From contig DCEX01000022.1 in NCBI GenBank assembly GCA_002315015.1, forward strand, positions 71,319 through 128,489: DNA of 57,171 nucleotides, written 5' to 3'. The DNA comes from Faecalibacterium sp. UBA1819. GTDB lineage: Bacteria > Bacillota > Clostridia > Oscillospirales > Ruminococcaceae. Below the pieces are notes generated by a model. That model did not search any database. It was not told where the DNA came from and was given only the letters and a program-made list of their open reading frames with translations. The translations under genes and the position numbers were made by a program. Shown here one piece after another: positions 34,462 to 42,470 of this stretch. Position 1 is the first letter of the stretch; every line of letters begins with the position of its first letter.

Positions 34462-36923
34462 TGAACTCATTGAATCACTTATCTCTGCTTTCCCACATGG
34501 AAGCAGATGGGCTGAAACAGGAACTCACTGGAAAATTCTCAGAGGAACTGTTGGAACAAGCCTGTAATCGGGCAGAAGAATTTAATCTACAGGAACGCCT
34601 GCGTGCGGGTCAGAACACACGACTACAAACAGAACTTGTAGAAGTGCCTGAATTCGCACAACTGTATCAGGCATTGTGTGGCTGTGCCGATGATGAAAGC
34701 ATTGCGGCAATGGTTCAGACTGCCAACGCTTGCGGAGAACGGTTGACGCAATACTCGCAGGCACAGGTTATGGATGTTCTGCAAAAAGACCTGCCCCGAT
34801 CACTACTCTTTGAGTACATGAAATACTATCTCCCCCATATCAAATATGAGGAAGAAGAACAGGCCATCATAGACAATCTTCAGGTATTCCCCACAGCGGA
34901 ATGGGGAGGGCTTTCTGCATTGACAGAGGGCCAGCGGGACATGATGCGGCTGCCGTTTCTCCATGCCTACCTGTTCAACTGGCATGATAACGAGCGAGAG
35001 GCATTAGAACTGCTGGAAAAGAACCGCCCGCTCCAGGATATCCTCACAATGATGAATCAATGGGATGTGCAGCTGTTTCTGGATTGCCAGCGGTTGAAGG
35101 ATCTGCGATGGGTGCAGGCTGCGGATATAGCAAAATTCCGCCGCTTGCTGGAGATACTGGAATACGATACGGAGGATTTGTCTGCCTTCTTTGAACAGTG
35201 GTTAGACAACCGGGCAGGGCAGTATGACCTGGACTGGTTCATCAGCCAGCCGGAACCACTGAACAAGGAACAGCGGCAGGAAATCCTACGCAATCAGCTG
35301 ACCTATCTGAATGCTCTCTATTCCGGGCGGCTGCGTATTGATTTTTCGGCTCTCGGACGCTATCAGCTTCCTGTCTTGATCTATGCAGTCCAGCACAAGA
35401 AAAATCATTTTCTGGATCTGGTGAACCAGAACAGTGAGTTGTTCCTATCTTTGGGGCCATTCTCGCTCCTATATGAAAAGGGATTTTACGAGCACTGTAA
35501 TCTCAACTCACTGTCGGAGAAGAACCTGCTGGCGTGTGAAACCAATGAGCGCAGCAGAGGTTACTTTGAACTTCTGGAAGAGAATCAGCAATATACATTT
35601 GAGGAAATGCGGCTGTTATGTCGGCAAGAAGAAATTTATGTGCGTTTGTACATAATGCTGACACCCCTATCCGTGGACAAGCGGATGCTCGTCATTCGAC
35701 AGCTGGTGAAACGGGATTTGGTCAGTCAGTACACAACGGATGAAGAGCTTTCTCAGCTTGGGCAGTGCCTGCTGCGAATGCCGTTCAGCGAATGGTATCA
35801 GGGGCCTCTTGGACATATCCGTGACCTGCCCCGGCAGACGGCGATCCAGCTGCTCCAGCACTATGACCAGGTACAAGCTTTTGTCCCTGAATTTCGTACC
35901 GAAGCAGATGCCATTTTTGCACTCAATAACCTCTCTATACTGGAGGGACGGGAAAACTGGGACCAGGTACGCAGCGCCATTCTGACGGAGAATCAGGACT
36001 GGCTGTACTTGAAAGAAAAATTCTCATTCGCTGATGATTTTGTGGAGCAGTATCGGACTACCACCACGGACTTTCTGCTGCGCGGAGGCGCCTATATGGT
36101 TCGTTCTCTGTATGACTATCTTCCCCATGGGGATAAGGCATCGTCGGAAGCTCTGCGGCGGGTCATGCAGGCGCAATTGATGGGCAAGTTCTATGACCTG
36201 AAATATTTCGCCGGTGATCTGCAGCGGGAGATCCATCATCCCGTCAGCGAGAAACAGGAAATGGTATGGAAACAAAATCTTTCCCTGAAACAGGGGCCTT
36301 TCTTTGCTTGGGAAGTGGACGACTTCTATCATACTATGCGCCTTGGGGAACTGCCCCACCACACCTGCCTATCCTATCGGAACGGCCACCAGCGGGAGTG
36401 CCTACTGGCGTCCTTTGATTCCAACAAAAAGATCATTCTGGTGTGGAAGCATGAAACAGTGGTTGCCCGAGCCTGTATCCGGCTGACCAAAGGGTCTTTC
36501 CAGAAGCCGGCAGCATATAGTTTGGCGTTTGCTGATTTGACAAAAGAGAATCAGCTCATTCAAGAACGCCCGGACGGTGAAAAACTCGTGCTGTTCCTGG
36601 AACGCATCTACACTTCCGGTATCAATGATACGGAAGAAAAGACGGTCATGAAGATGGCTGTTTCCATGGTGACGCAAAAGGCGGCAGAACTGGGTGCCGT
36701 TGCTGTTCTGGCACGCAGGTATTATGACTGCTACGAGCGGGATCAGTATATTGCTACACCGTTCTATGTCTATATCTCCAAGTCAAAAAACGGCCAGCAG
36801 TATCTGGACTCTCTGGGAGGCGCCTCTGTTACTTCCCATGAAGAACAGTATGTCGAAAGTGCATTTCTCGTAGATCAGGCATCCCTGCACATTGCAGGGA
36901 CAGCAGAAAAGGAGGCTGTATAG
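34458..36923 (+). CDS. Large hypothetical protein (821 aa) with PcfJ-like motif
   Basis: The first 580 residues are helical and unassigned. Near residue 635 it reads GELPHHTCLSYRNGHQRECLLA, then KKIILVWKHETVVARACIRL. This resembles the PcfJ core (GRMLHHCVGN, ESFILFLRRT, a strand with PYYTLEV): a Gly, two His, a Cys, then hydrophobic strands. It may be a distant PcfJ-type domain. The start overlaps the upstream 705-aa gene by 4 bases. No membrane segments are seen. Confidence 0.7.
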   Translation: MMNSLNHLSLLSHMEADGLKQELTGKFSEELLEQACNRAEEFNLQERLRAGQNTRLQTELVEVPEFAQLYQALCGCADDESIAAMVQTANACGERLTQYSQAQVMDVLQKDLPRSLLFEYMKYYLPHIKYEEEEQAIIDNLQVFPTAEWGGLSALTEGQRDMMRLPFLHAYLFNWHDNEREALELLEKNRPLQDILTMMNQWDVQLFLDCQRLKDLRWVQAADIAKFRRLLEILEYDTEDLSAFFEQWLDNRAGQYDLDWFISQPEPLNKEQRQEILRNQLTYLNALYSGRLRIDFSALGRYQLPVLIYAVQHKKNHFLDLVNQNSELFLSLGPFSLLYEKGFYEHCNLNSLSEKNLLACETNERSRGYFELLEENQQYTFEEMRLLCRQEEIYVRLYIMLTPLSVDKRMLVIRQLVKRDLVSQYTTDEELSQLGQCLLRMPFSEWYQGPLGHIRDLPRQTAIQLLQHYDQVQAFVPEFRTEADAIFALNNLSILEGRENWDQVRSAILTENQDWLYLKEKFSFADDFVEQYRTTTTDFLLRGGAYMVRSLYDYLPHGDKASSEALRRVMQAQLMGKFYDLKYFAGDLQREIHHPVSEKQEMVWKQNLSLKQGPFFAWEVDDFYHTMRLGELPHHTCLSYRNGHQRECLLASFDSNKKIILVWKHETVVARACIRLTKGSFQKPAAYSLAFADLTKENQLIQERPDGEKLVLFLERIYTSGINDTEEKTVMKMAVSMVTQKAAELGAVAVLARRYYDCYERDQYIATPFYVYISKSKNGQQYLDSLGGASVTSHEEQYVESAFLVDQASLHIAGTAEKEAV

Positions 36924-36924
36924 T

Positions 36925-37557
36925 ATGAATAACCGCACGATGATAAAAGCACGGTGCAGTAAGAACTTGCTGGATATTTGGACCGTATCCCGAAATCAAA
37001 AATCTCCACGCAGTTTCGCCATTCTGCGCAGCGAGCTTCAGCAGTTGGAACAGAAACCGGAAAGCCGGCTGATTGCCCACGACTGCGGCTCCTATGCTGC
37101 CTTGCGGCTGACAAAGGGGCCGGATGGTATGCGGGTGTTGGAGATTCGGTTCACCTGGCTGTTGGAAGATGGCGCCGACCAAGTGCATGGCTGGAAAGAG
37201 GATGTCCGATTGGCCTATGAGCCGTTCCACGCTTTTGCAGAGGCCGGAGAGGATATGGACGGTGCTGAGTGGCGTCAGCTCTCCATTCCGGAGAAGGTCA
37301 TACGCTGCTATGAGTTCCATAGTCGGAAAAATCTCCATGAGGTTGCCCGGCGGCCGGTTCTGCGGCACAAGTTGGGAAAAGCCCTGGATCAGCATTTCCG
37401 CTGGAAGGGGACTGAAAAAATCGTGATTTACGATGATGGACAGCCGTTCAGCTTCTTCTTTCAGGAGTACACGCTCGATGGCCCGGGCATCTGTGGCGGG
37501 ATTATTCTGCATGGTGCGGAAGACCTTCCGAAAGCCCAGTACAGTGTTCATACATAA
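36925..37557 (+). CDS. Hypothetical protein, last gene of the operon
   Basis: This 210-aa protein looks alpha/beta, with RLTKGPDGMRVLEIRFTWLLEDG in the middle and FFFQEYTLDGPGICGGIILHG at the end. The ATG at 36925 follows AAAGGAGG and lies 1 base after the previous stop. A strong terminator follows at 37567. No family was recognised. Confidence 0.65.
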   Translation: MNNRTMIKARCSKNLLDIWTVSRNQKSPRSFAILRSELQQLEQKPESRLIAHDCGSYAALRLTKGPDGMRVLEIRFTWLLEDGADQVHGWKEDVRLAYEPFHAFAEAGEDMDGAEWRQLSIPEKVIRCYEFHSRKNLHEVARRPVLRHKLGKALDQHFRWKGTEKIVIYDDGQPFSFFFQEYTLDGPGICGGIILHGAEDLPKAQYSVHT

Positions 37558-37566
37558 TTGACTCAT

Positions 37567-37600
37567 AATACCGGACAGGGGAAACCCTGTCCGGTATTTT
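37567..37600 (+). terminator. Operon terminator
   Basis: AATACCGGACAGGG pairs perfectly with CCCTGTCCGGTATT around a GAAA loop, followed by T residues. It closes the long DNA-processing operon. Confidence 0.92.
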
Positions 37601-37717
37601 TATGGAGAAAATTCTATTAAAATAATTGATTTATAATCTGGTCATGAAATATGATGGAAAGAAAAAGAGAATTATGCTATACTATTAAAGAAAAGTCTAC
37701 GCAAGGAGGTGAAGGCG

Positions 37718-37921
37718 TTGAGTCCGATGATGAAAAAACGCATTGCAGCGGTTAAGACAGCTGACGCTATCAATGCCATTGAAGGTGCTCCTGTTTCAAA
37801 CTATGCCCGGGTACTTTCAGCAAGCTGGGCTCGTGGTGAATTAACTGGAAGCCAGATGAAAAAAGCTCTTTTAGATTACCACATGCGCATTGCGGAACAG
37901 GAACGCCGCAATCGTGCCTGA
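37718..37921 (+). CDS. VbhA-like antitoxin of a Fic toxin
   Basis: This 67-aa protein matches the VbhA antitoxin type: DAINAIEGAPVSNYARVLSASW, then RGELTGSQMKKALLDYH. VbhA-type antitoxins insert a helix with an (S/T)xxxE(G/N) motif whose Glu blocks ATP binding by Fic. Here the Glu-Gly is kept, but the Ser/Thr position is Ile. I chose the TTG at 37718, 8 bases after AGGAGGTG; a GTG at 37709 lies inside that site. It overlaps the Fic gene by 8 bases. Confidence 0.82.
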   Translation: MSPMMKKRIAAVKTADAINAIEGAPVSNYARVLSASWARGELTGSQMKKALLDYHMRIAEQERRNRA

Positions 37922-38627
37922 TCCATATTTATATGATGATGTACCTGTGCTTCAGAATAAGCTGGGTATAAAAGTTGAACAAACGCTGGATCAAATTGAA
38001 GCGGAACTGTCCCGGGCCAACATGATGCTGCTATATGAACGGGGATTTGAGGATTTTTCGCCAGCAGGTCTGTGTGAAATTCATCGATCCCTGTTTGGCG
38101 ACATCTATGATTGGGCGGGAAAGTATCGTATTATCAACATTGAAAAGCGCGAAGCTCTTTTGGCAGGGCGGAGTGTTTGGTATAGCAATGATGAAAATAT
38201 CCCGGATGACTTGGAGAGTGCATTTCAGCAGCTGAACAAAGGGCCGTGGACCGGAATAAGCAGAGAGCAATTTGTGCATCAGATAGCGCGGCGTTTCCCA
38301 ACAATTTGGCAAGTTCATCCCTTCCGAGAAGGCAACACCAGAACGGTAGTCATGATGATGACCTTTTTTGCCGAACATCATGGGTATTATATGGATCAAG
38401 AGCTCTTGGCCGCTAGTGCTGGCTACGTCAGAAACTCTTTTGTTATGGCTTCCCTTGACCAGTTCTCAGAGTATGAACATCTGGAACGGATCTTGTTGGA
38501 TGCTGTATGCTGTGAGCCGGTTGAATATGGTGAGGATAGTTTGGAAAGCGCCCCTGAGATGTCCAGCAAATATCAGAAATATCAGAAGGAACCCTATACT
38601 CCAGAACCACATTATAAGCGAGATTAA
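37914..38627 (+). CDS. Fic-domain toxin (VbhT-like AMP transferase)
   Basis: This protein of about 237 aa has the active-site motif HPFREGNTR (catalytic His, Arg for phosphate) and the flap region NIEKREALLAGRSVWYSNDENI. The upstream block HRSLFGDIYDWAGKYR is also standard. Fic proteins transfer AMP to Ser/Thr/Tyr residues of targets such as topoisomerases. The GTG at 37914 overlaps the antitoxin stop; a TTG at 37890 is an alternative. The C-terminal 60 residues are acidic and probably flexible. It pairs with the antitoxin as an element stability or defence module. Confidence 0.92.
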   Translation: MPDPYLYDDVPVLQNKLGIKVEQTLDQIEAELSRANMMLLYERGFEDFSPAGLCEIHRSLFGDIYDWAGKYRIINIEKREALLAGRSVWYSNDENIPDDLESAFQQLNKGPWTGISREQFVHQIARRFPTIWQVHPFREGNTRTVVMMMTFFAEHHGYYMDQELLAASAGYVRNSFVMASLDQFSEYEHLERILLDAVCCEPVEYGEDSLESAPEMSSKYQKYQKEPYTPEPHYKRD

Positions 38628-38632
38628 AAAAC

Positions 38633-38671
38633 GAGGCATGCTGCAGATTCCACTGTGGCATGCCTCATTTT
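38633..38671 (+). terminator. Terminator after the Fic gene
   Basis: GAGGCATGC (38633-38641) pairs with GCATGCCTC (38658-38666), with a CAG/CTG inner pair and ATTTTT after the stem. Confidence 0.85.
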
Positions 38672-38687
38672 TGGTTTGTGATATTAC

Positions 38688-38785
38688 TTTGCGACTTACA
38701 CAACAGTAGCTTGCTGCTAAGGACGATGATGTACATTAGTTCAACAATTCTTTGAGTTTGGGAGTACTTTTTCGGAATTACTACA
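38688..38785 (-). pseudogene. Remnant of an XRE gene 3' end
   Basis: This stretch aligns, in the same orientation, with the 3' end of the intact XRE gene at 45083-45397. Shared blocks are ACTTTGCGACTT, ACAACAGTAG versus GAACAGTAG, and AATTCTTTGAG. Read as protein it keeps LKELL, then meets a stop and a frameshift. It marks the left edge of the agr cassette, just as the intact gene marks the right edge. Confidence 0.65.
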
Positions 38786-38840
38786 TGATGAAAATATGAT
38801 ATAATAGAAAAAGATCCTAGTGTTAGAAGGTGGTATGCTA

Positions 38841-39548
38841 ATGCAGATTAAAATTTGCGATGATGATAAACCATTTCTTGATTCGATGACGAAACTCGTA
38901 GAAATGGAATTTCAGAAACTTGGAATAAAGGTAGATATTGAAGCCTTTGTATCAGGAAAAGACTATATTAAACAAGTACATAATACTCCTGGAGACATAG
39001 TGTTTCTTGATATTGATATGCCAGACCTTTCTGGATTTGAAATTGCAGAACAAATTATGCTGGCAGACACGAAGCCAATAATTATATTTGTTTCCAATCA
39101 GGAACATTTGGTGTTTAGATCATTTTCCTATAATCCGTTTTGGTTTTTGAGAAAAACACATCTGGAAGAATTGACTGAATTGATAGAAAAAGCTATAGAG
39201 CAGATACATATACGCAAAAAGTCTTTTAGCTTTGATACAGGAAACCAATTAGTGTCGATTCCCCTTCAAGAAATTGTGTACTTTGAGAGTGACAATCATT
39301 ATGTCATCTTGCATTCAACGATGACTACTTACCGTTATAAAGCGCGGATAACAGAGATTTCTAAAATGTTGATGCCATATTACTTTGCACGCATTCATGT
39401 TGGATATTTAGTGAATTGTCGGTATATTACTTTGATTCAAAAATCGGATTTGATTTTAGAAACAGGAGAAACTCTTCCCGTAAGTCGAAGTCGAATAAAA
39501 GAAGTGCAAGACCAATTTATAAAATACACACGGAGTATTCAGCCATGA
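38841..39548 (+). CDS. agrA: AgrA-type response regulator (LytTR)
   Basis: This 235-aa regulator has a receiver domain (about 1-120) with the acidic pocket ICDDD, the phospho-acceptor Asp57 in VFLDIDMPDLSG, and a C-terminal LytTR DNA-binding domain (about 135-235: IVYFESDNHYVILHS, then FARIHVGYLVN). LytTR regulators bind paired direct repeats. A TATAAT box lies at 38800-38805. I chose the ATG at 38841; one at 38835 is closer to the AGAAGG. The stop overlaps the kinase start by 4 bases. GC content falls sharply here relative to the flanking genes. Confidence 0.9.
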   Translation: MQIKICDDDKPFLDSMTKLVEMEFQKLGIKVDIEAFVSGKDYIKQVHNTPGDIVFLDIDMPDLSGFEIAEQIMLADTKPIIIFVSNQEHLVFRSFSYNPFWFLRKTHLEELTELIEKAIEQIHIRKKSFSFDTGNQLVSIPLQEIVYFESDNHYVILHSTMTTYRYKARITEISKMLMPYYFARIHVGYLVNCRYITLIQKSDLILETGETLPVSRSRIKEVQDQFIKYTRSIQP

Positions 39549-40846
39549 AGATCTGGTTAGAGCTATTTATAAATTTAATTGAGTCCACAATCATTGTTGA
39601 TTTTCTTACAAGATATTTTGGACTAAAAAAGAAAGATTGGAAAAGCTATATAGTAGTTATATCGACTGAAGTGGTTTTGTTTTCTGTTATAACCTTTTTT
39701 ACATGGAATCAATCTTTTGAAACACTGAGTACCTTCATTATTGGGGTTTTAAGTTTTGCGTTTTGTGCTTTCTTTTTGAACGGTCATATTTTAGAAAAAG
39801 CATTTATATCTGCATTTGTTATGGCTCTCATTGCAGTCATTGCTACGGTTACTACTTTAGTATTTGGAAGTGTTTTTAAATGCGACGTAACCAAAATTCT
39901 TGAATTCTATAGTCCAGCTCGTGCAATTGCATTGGTAACAACAAAAGTTATTTTTTTCTGGATAACTCGTGCTATTTTGAAAATAAAGTTGCGAACAGAG
40001 CTACATATTCAAGATGGTTTGCTGCTTGTTATAGTACCTCTGTGTTCAATAGGTGCTATTTCACTTTTGATGCCGGCTGCTCTGTCGGATACGGAAATTC
40101 AAGAGTATGTTTTAGGAGCCGTAATAACTATTGCCATAATGGATTTTCTCATATACTATCTTTTCTTGAGAATTGCATCGGTTAACCAGATTAAGCAAGA
40201 ATATGCTTTGTTGGAGTTACAGTATAGTTGCTCGCAAAAAAATGCTTTAGATATAAAACGCTTATATGATGAGGTGTGCGCAGTGCGGCACGACTTAAAG
40301 AATCATATGCTCTGTATTGATAGAATGGCAATGGATCACAAATGTAATGAAATCAGATGTTATATAAAAAAGCTATTCCATGATGCTGGTTATAATGAAC
40401 GTACGATACTTTTTACAGGAAACAATATTTTAGATGCGATTCTAAACGCCAAAATATCAGTGGCTGAACAAAATGGTGTTAGATGTCAAGCGACGATAAC
40501 AAGTACCAATATTCCATTATCGGAAAATGATATTTGTGTTTTGTTCGGAAACTTGATGGATAATGCAATTGAGGCCGCAGCGGACACTGTCAAAAAACGA
40601 ATTGATATAAAAATTGCAGAGCAAGGAAAATATTTGCTGGTTAGAATTCAAAATTCGATTCAAAGGTCAGTTTTAAAAACTAACCCGTCAATGACAACTA
40701 CGAAAAATGACAAAAAGATGCACGGCATTGGTGTCAATAATATCAAGAGAATTGTTGAGGAATATGGTGGTATAATTGAGTATTTCGAAGAAAATGATAG
40801 GTTTTCATGCGATATACTTATTCCTACAATACCAAGTACGAACTGA
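39545..40846 (+). CDS. agrC: AgrC-type sensor histidine kinase
   Basis: This 433-aa kinase has about six membrane helices in the first 210 residues (LFINLIESTIIVDFL is the first). These serve as the peptide sensor. The H-box is AVRHDLKNHMLCI, and the ATPase domain shows LFGNLMDNAIEAAAD and GIGVNNIKRIVEEYGG. This arrangement is that of AgrC and other peptide-sensing HPK10 kinases. It is co-translated with agrA (ATGA). Its 3' end carries the first copy of the direct repeat that I propose as the AgrA box. Confidence 0.9.
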   Translation: MKIWLELFINLIESTIIVDFLTRYFGLKKKDWKSYIVVISTEVVLFSVITFFTWNQSFETLSTFIIGVLSFAFCAFFLNGHILEKAFISAFVMALIAVIATVTTLVFGSVFKCDVTKILEFYSPARAIALVTTKVIFFWITRAILKIKLRTELHIQDGLLLVIVPLCSIGAISLLMPAALSDTEIQEYVLGAVITIAIMDFLIYYLFLRIASVNQIKQEYALLELQYSCSQKNALDIKRLYDEVCAVRHDLKNHMLCIDRMAMDHKCNEIRCYIKKLFHDAGYNERTILFTGNNILDAILNAKISVAEQNGVRCQATITSTNIPLSENDICVLFGNLMDNAIEAAADTVKKRIDIKIAEQGKYLLVRIQNSIQRSVLKTNPSMTTTKNDKKMHGIGVNNIKRIVEEYGGIIEYFEENDRFSCDILIPTIPSTN

Positions 40847-40863
40847 CCAATACCAAGTACGAA
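40827..40863 (+). promoter_or_regulatory. Direct repeat with 21-bp period: candidate AgrA box
   Basis: CAATACCAAGTACGAA occurs at 40827-40842 and again at 40848-40863, exactly 21 bases apart, two helical turns. LytTR regulators such as AgrA bind two 9-bp direct repeats with this period. The pair lies 7 bases before a likely -35 box. Confidence 0.72.
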
Positions 40864-40870
40864 TAGCATA

Positions 40871-40899
40871 TTGATTTATACAAGTAATGCAGTTATCTT
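40871..40899 (+). promoter_or_regulatory. Candidate agrBD promoter
   Basis: TTGATT (40871-40876) and TATCTT (40894-40899) are 17 bases apart. The -10 is poor, as expected for an activator-dependent promoter directly downstream of the direct repeats. Confidence 0.55.
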
Positions 40900-40934
40900 A
40901 GAAGCAAATAGATTTGCAGGAAGGTTTCCCTGGC

Positions 40935-41522
40935 ATGAAATTTGCTCAACAGATAGCTGCATTACTTGTATCTCAAAAATTAATTGAGCAAGACGAGACA
41001 GAAATCTATGTATATGGATTAGAACTTATAATTTCAGATGTGATCAACTTTTCTGCAATAATCATAGTAAGCGTTATACTGCAGGAGTTTATTTGTACTG
41101 CAATATATTTATTGTGTTTTTTGACGACACGTTGTTTTTGCGGAGGCTATCATGCAACTACACATACACGGTGTAGAATTGCTATGCTTACATCGTACTT
41201 GCTTTTTCTAATCATAAAGACTTGTCTCGGAAATGCACTTTTAATTACTACTATTGTTATTTTAGCAGCTCTATGGGGCCCGGTGATTCTATATGCCCCA
41301 ATACAGCATGCAAATCATAAATTATCACCCGAATTAAACAGGATAAACCGGCGAAGATCAATCTGTTCGTATGGGATTTGGTCTGTTGCGATAGTGATAA
41401 TGTACAATGTGGATTCTGATGTTTCTATCGCAATTTTAGCATCGCTTATGATTGTTTCGCTGAATATGGTTTTGGCGAAAGTTAGCTTAAATGTAAGGAG
41501 GTGTATCCAATGCAGACGTTGA
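40935..41522 (+). CDS. agrB: AgrB peptide-processing membrane protease
   Basis: This 195-aa membrane protein removes the C-terminal tail of AgrD and makes the thiolactone ring. The catalytic His and Cys are in RCFCGGYHATTHTRC. Around five to six membrane helices surround this region (for example AIYLLCFLTT and LLITTIVILAALWG). Length matches the family. The ATG at 40935 has AGGAAGG upstream. Its last codons contain the agrD start, so the pair is coupled. Confidence 0.92.
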   Translation: MKFAQQIAALLVSQKLIEQDETEIYVYGLELIISDVINFSAIIIVSVILQEFICTAIYLLCFLTTRCFCGGYHATTHTRCRIAMLTSYLLFLIIKTCLGNALLITTIVILAALWGPVILYAPIQHANHKLSPELNRINRRRSICSYGIWSVAIVIMYNVDSDVSIAILASLMIVSLNMVLAKVSLNVRRCIQCRR

Positions 41523-41656
41523 CAATTATTCTGACTTCCGTTGCTTCAGTGGCCAAAAAGGCTGCTGTCGCATCCGCACATACTGCATCCTTATGTGGTA
41601 TGTATCAACCAGCTTTGCCGAAAAAATTGCAAGATAAGGCAAGCTCTTCCACCTGA
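41510..41656 (+). CDS. agrD: AgrD-type cyclic peptide precursor
   Basis: This 48-aa peptide overlaps the end of agrB and has AAGGAGG 8 bases before its ATG. It shows the three AgrD parts: an amphipathic N-terminal helix (SVASVAKKAAVASA), the signal core around SLCGMYQ, and the acidic/basic recognition tail PALPKKLQDKASSST. The pattern CGMYQP...PKKL matches CxxxxP...PKEL types of AgrD. The likely thiolactone ring is Cys-Gly-Met-Tyr-Gln; a tail of Thr-Ala-Ser-Leu may precede it. Confidence 0.88.
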   Translation: MQTLTIILTSVASVAKKAAVASAHTASLCGMYQPALPKKLQDKASSST

Positions 41657-41672
41657 TTGTGAGGGTCGAGTT

Positions 41673-42200
41673 ATGAAAATGAAAAAGTTGATTTCCGCTA
41701 CCGCTGCGTTGGCTATGGCATGCGCCATCTTTGGTGGTACTGCTGCTTATGCTGCTGAGATCCCTGACGATGCTGCCGTTGCTGGAATGGTCGGTGTGGA
41801 CCTTGAAGAACCGATGAGCGAAGAGGAACTGGCAAATTTCAATGCTGCACTGCAGGAGCAGCAGGCGTCTGGTGTTGTTCCTTACGGAACCGTGACTGGT
41901 GACGCAGGCTCCAGCTGGATCAACCTTGAATGCATTTCTTCCAAAAAGTCTCAGGCCTCGTTTGGTTGTGACTGCACAAAGACGATGATCGCTCTGAATT
42001 ACAGCTTGCTGTATGCCGGCGCTGGTGGCGGCAGCCATTCCGGCGTAGCGGCCCCGCTGGGAAAAGACTGGAGCGGTGAGCATGTGAAAGATCACACCTC
42101 CAGCGGTACCTGTACTGTGACGCTGACCGCATCCGCCTTTACCACCGATATGTCGCTGGTCTATACTTTGGCCCCTACGGACGTTGCCTATATTCGATAA
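41673..42200 (+). CDS. Secreted 175-aa protein, candidate quorum-regulated effector
   Basis: A clear Sec signal peptide (MKMKKLISATAALAMACA... to AYA, cleavage before AEIPDD near residue 27) is followed by an acidic segment (30-65) and a Gly/Ser/Thr-rich domain with four cysteines (LECISS, GCDCTK and GTCTV). I do not recognise the family. The small size, signal peptide, late cysteines and place between agrD and an ABC transporter suggest a bacteriocin or other secreted effector. The ATG has GAGGG 8 bases upstream. GC content is higher than in the agr genes around it. Confidence 0.8.
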   Translation: MKMKKLISATAALAMACAIFGGTAAYAAEIPDDAAVAGMVGVDLEEPMSEEELANFNAALQEQQASGVVPYGTVTGDAGSSWINLECISSKKSQASFGCDCTKTMIALNYSLLYAGAGGGSHSGVAAPLGKDWSGEHVKDHTSSGTCTVTLTASAFTTDMSLVYTLAPTDVAYIR

Positions 42201-42260
42201 AAACACCAACAGGTGTAATAACAATATGTTAGGAAGCACGGCTTTGACTTATTTGAAGAA

Positions 42261-42417
42261 AAACCATGCCATGCTCTGACTGTTCAGGTTGAGTTCTTGA
42301 CATAGCAAGTGCTCGTTATCAATCAAGATATACAAACTACACCGGCATGGTTTGCTATCCTTTTAATGGCGTGGTAGAAATTCACTGCGTTGAAGGAAAG
42401 CAAACCATGCCTTTTTT
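42261..42417 (+). promoter_or_regulatory. Three-part inverted repeat with T-tract (attenuator candidate)
   Basis: AAACCATGCC occurs at 42261-42270 and within 42393-42411. A complementary arm with GGCATGGTTTGCT lies at 42344-42362. The last two arms form an 18/19-bp stem followed by TTTTTT; the first can instead pair with the middle arm. Mutually exclusive pairings of this kind are typical of attenuators. It lies between the secreted protein and ABC genes. Confidence 0.6.
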
Positions 42418-42470
42418 GTTTACTATAATTTAAAGCATAATGAAAATGAAATTATGTAGAGGGAGAAAAT

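Noticed and set aside
42261..42417. Insertion sequence remnant from the inverted repeat
   Set aside because: There is no transposase fragment or target duplication; a T-tract after the stem fits a terminator better.
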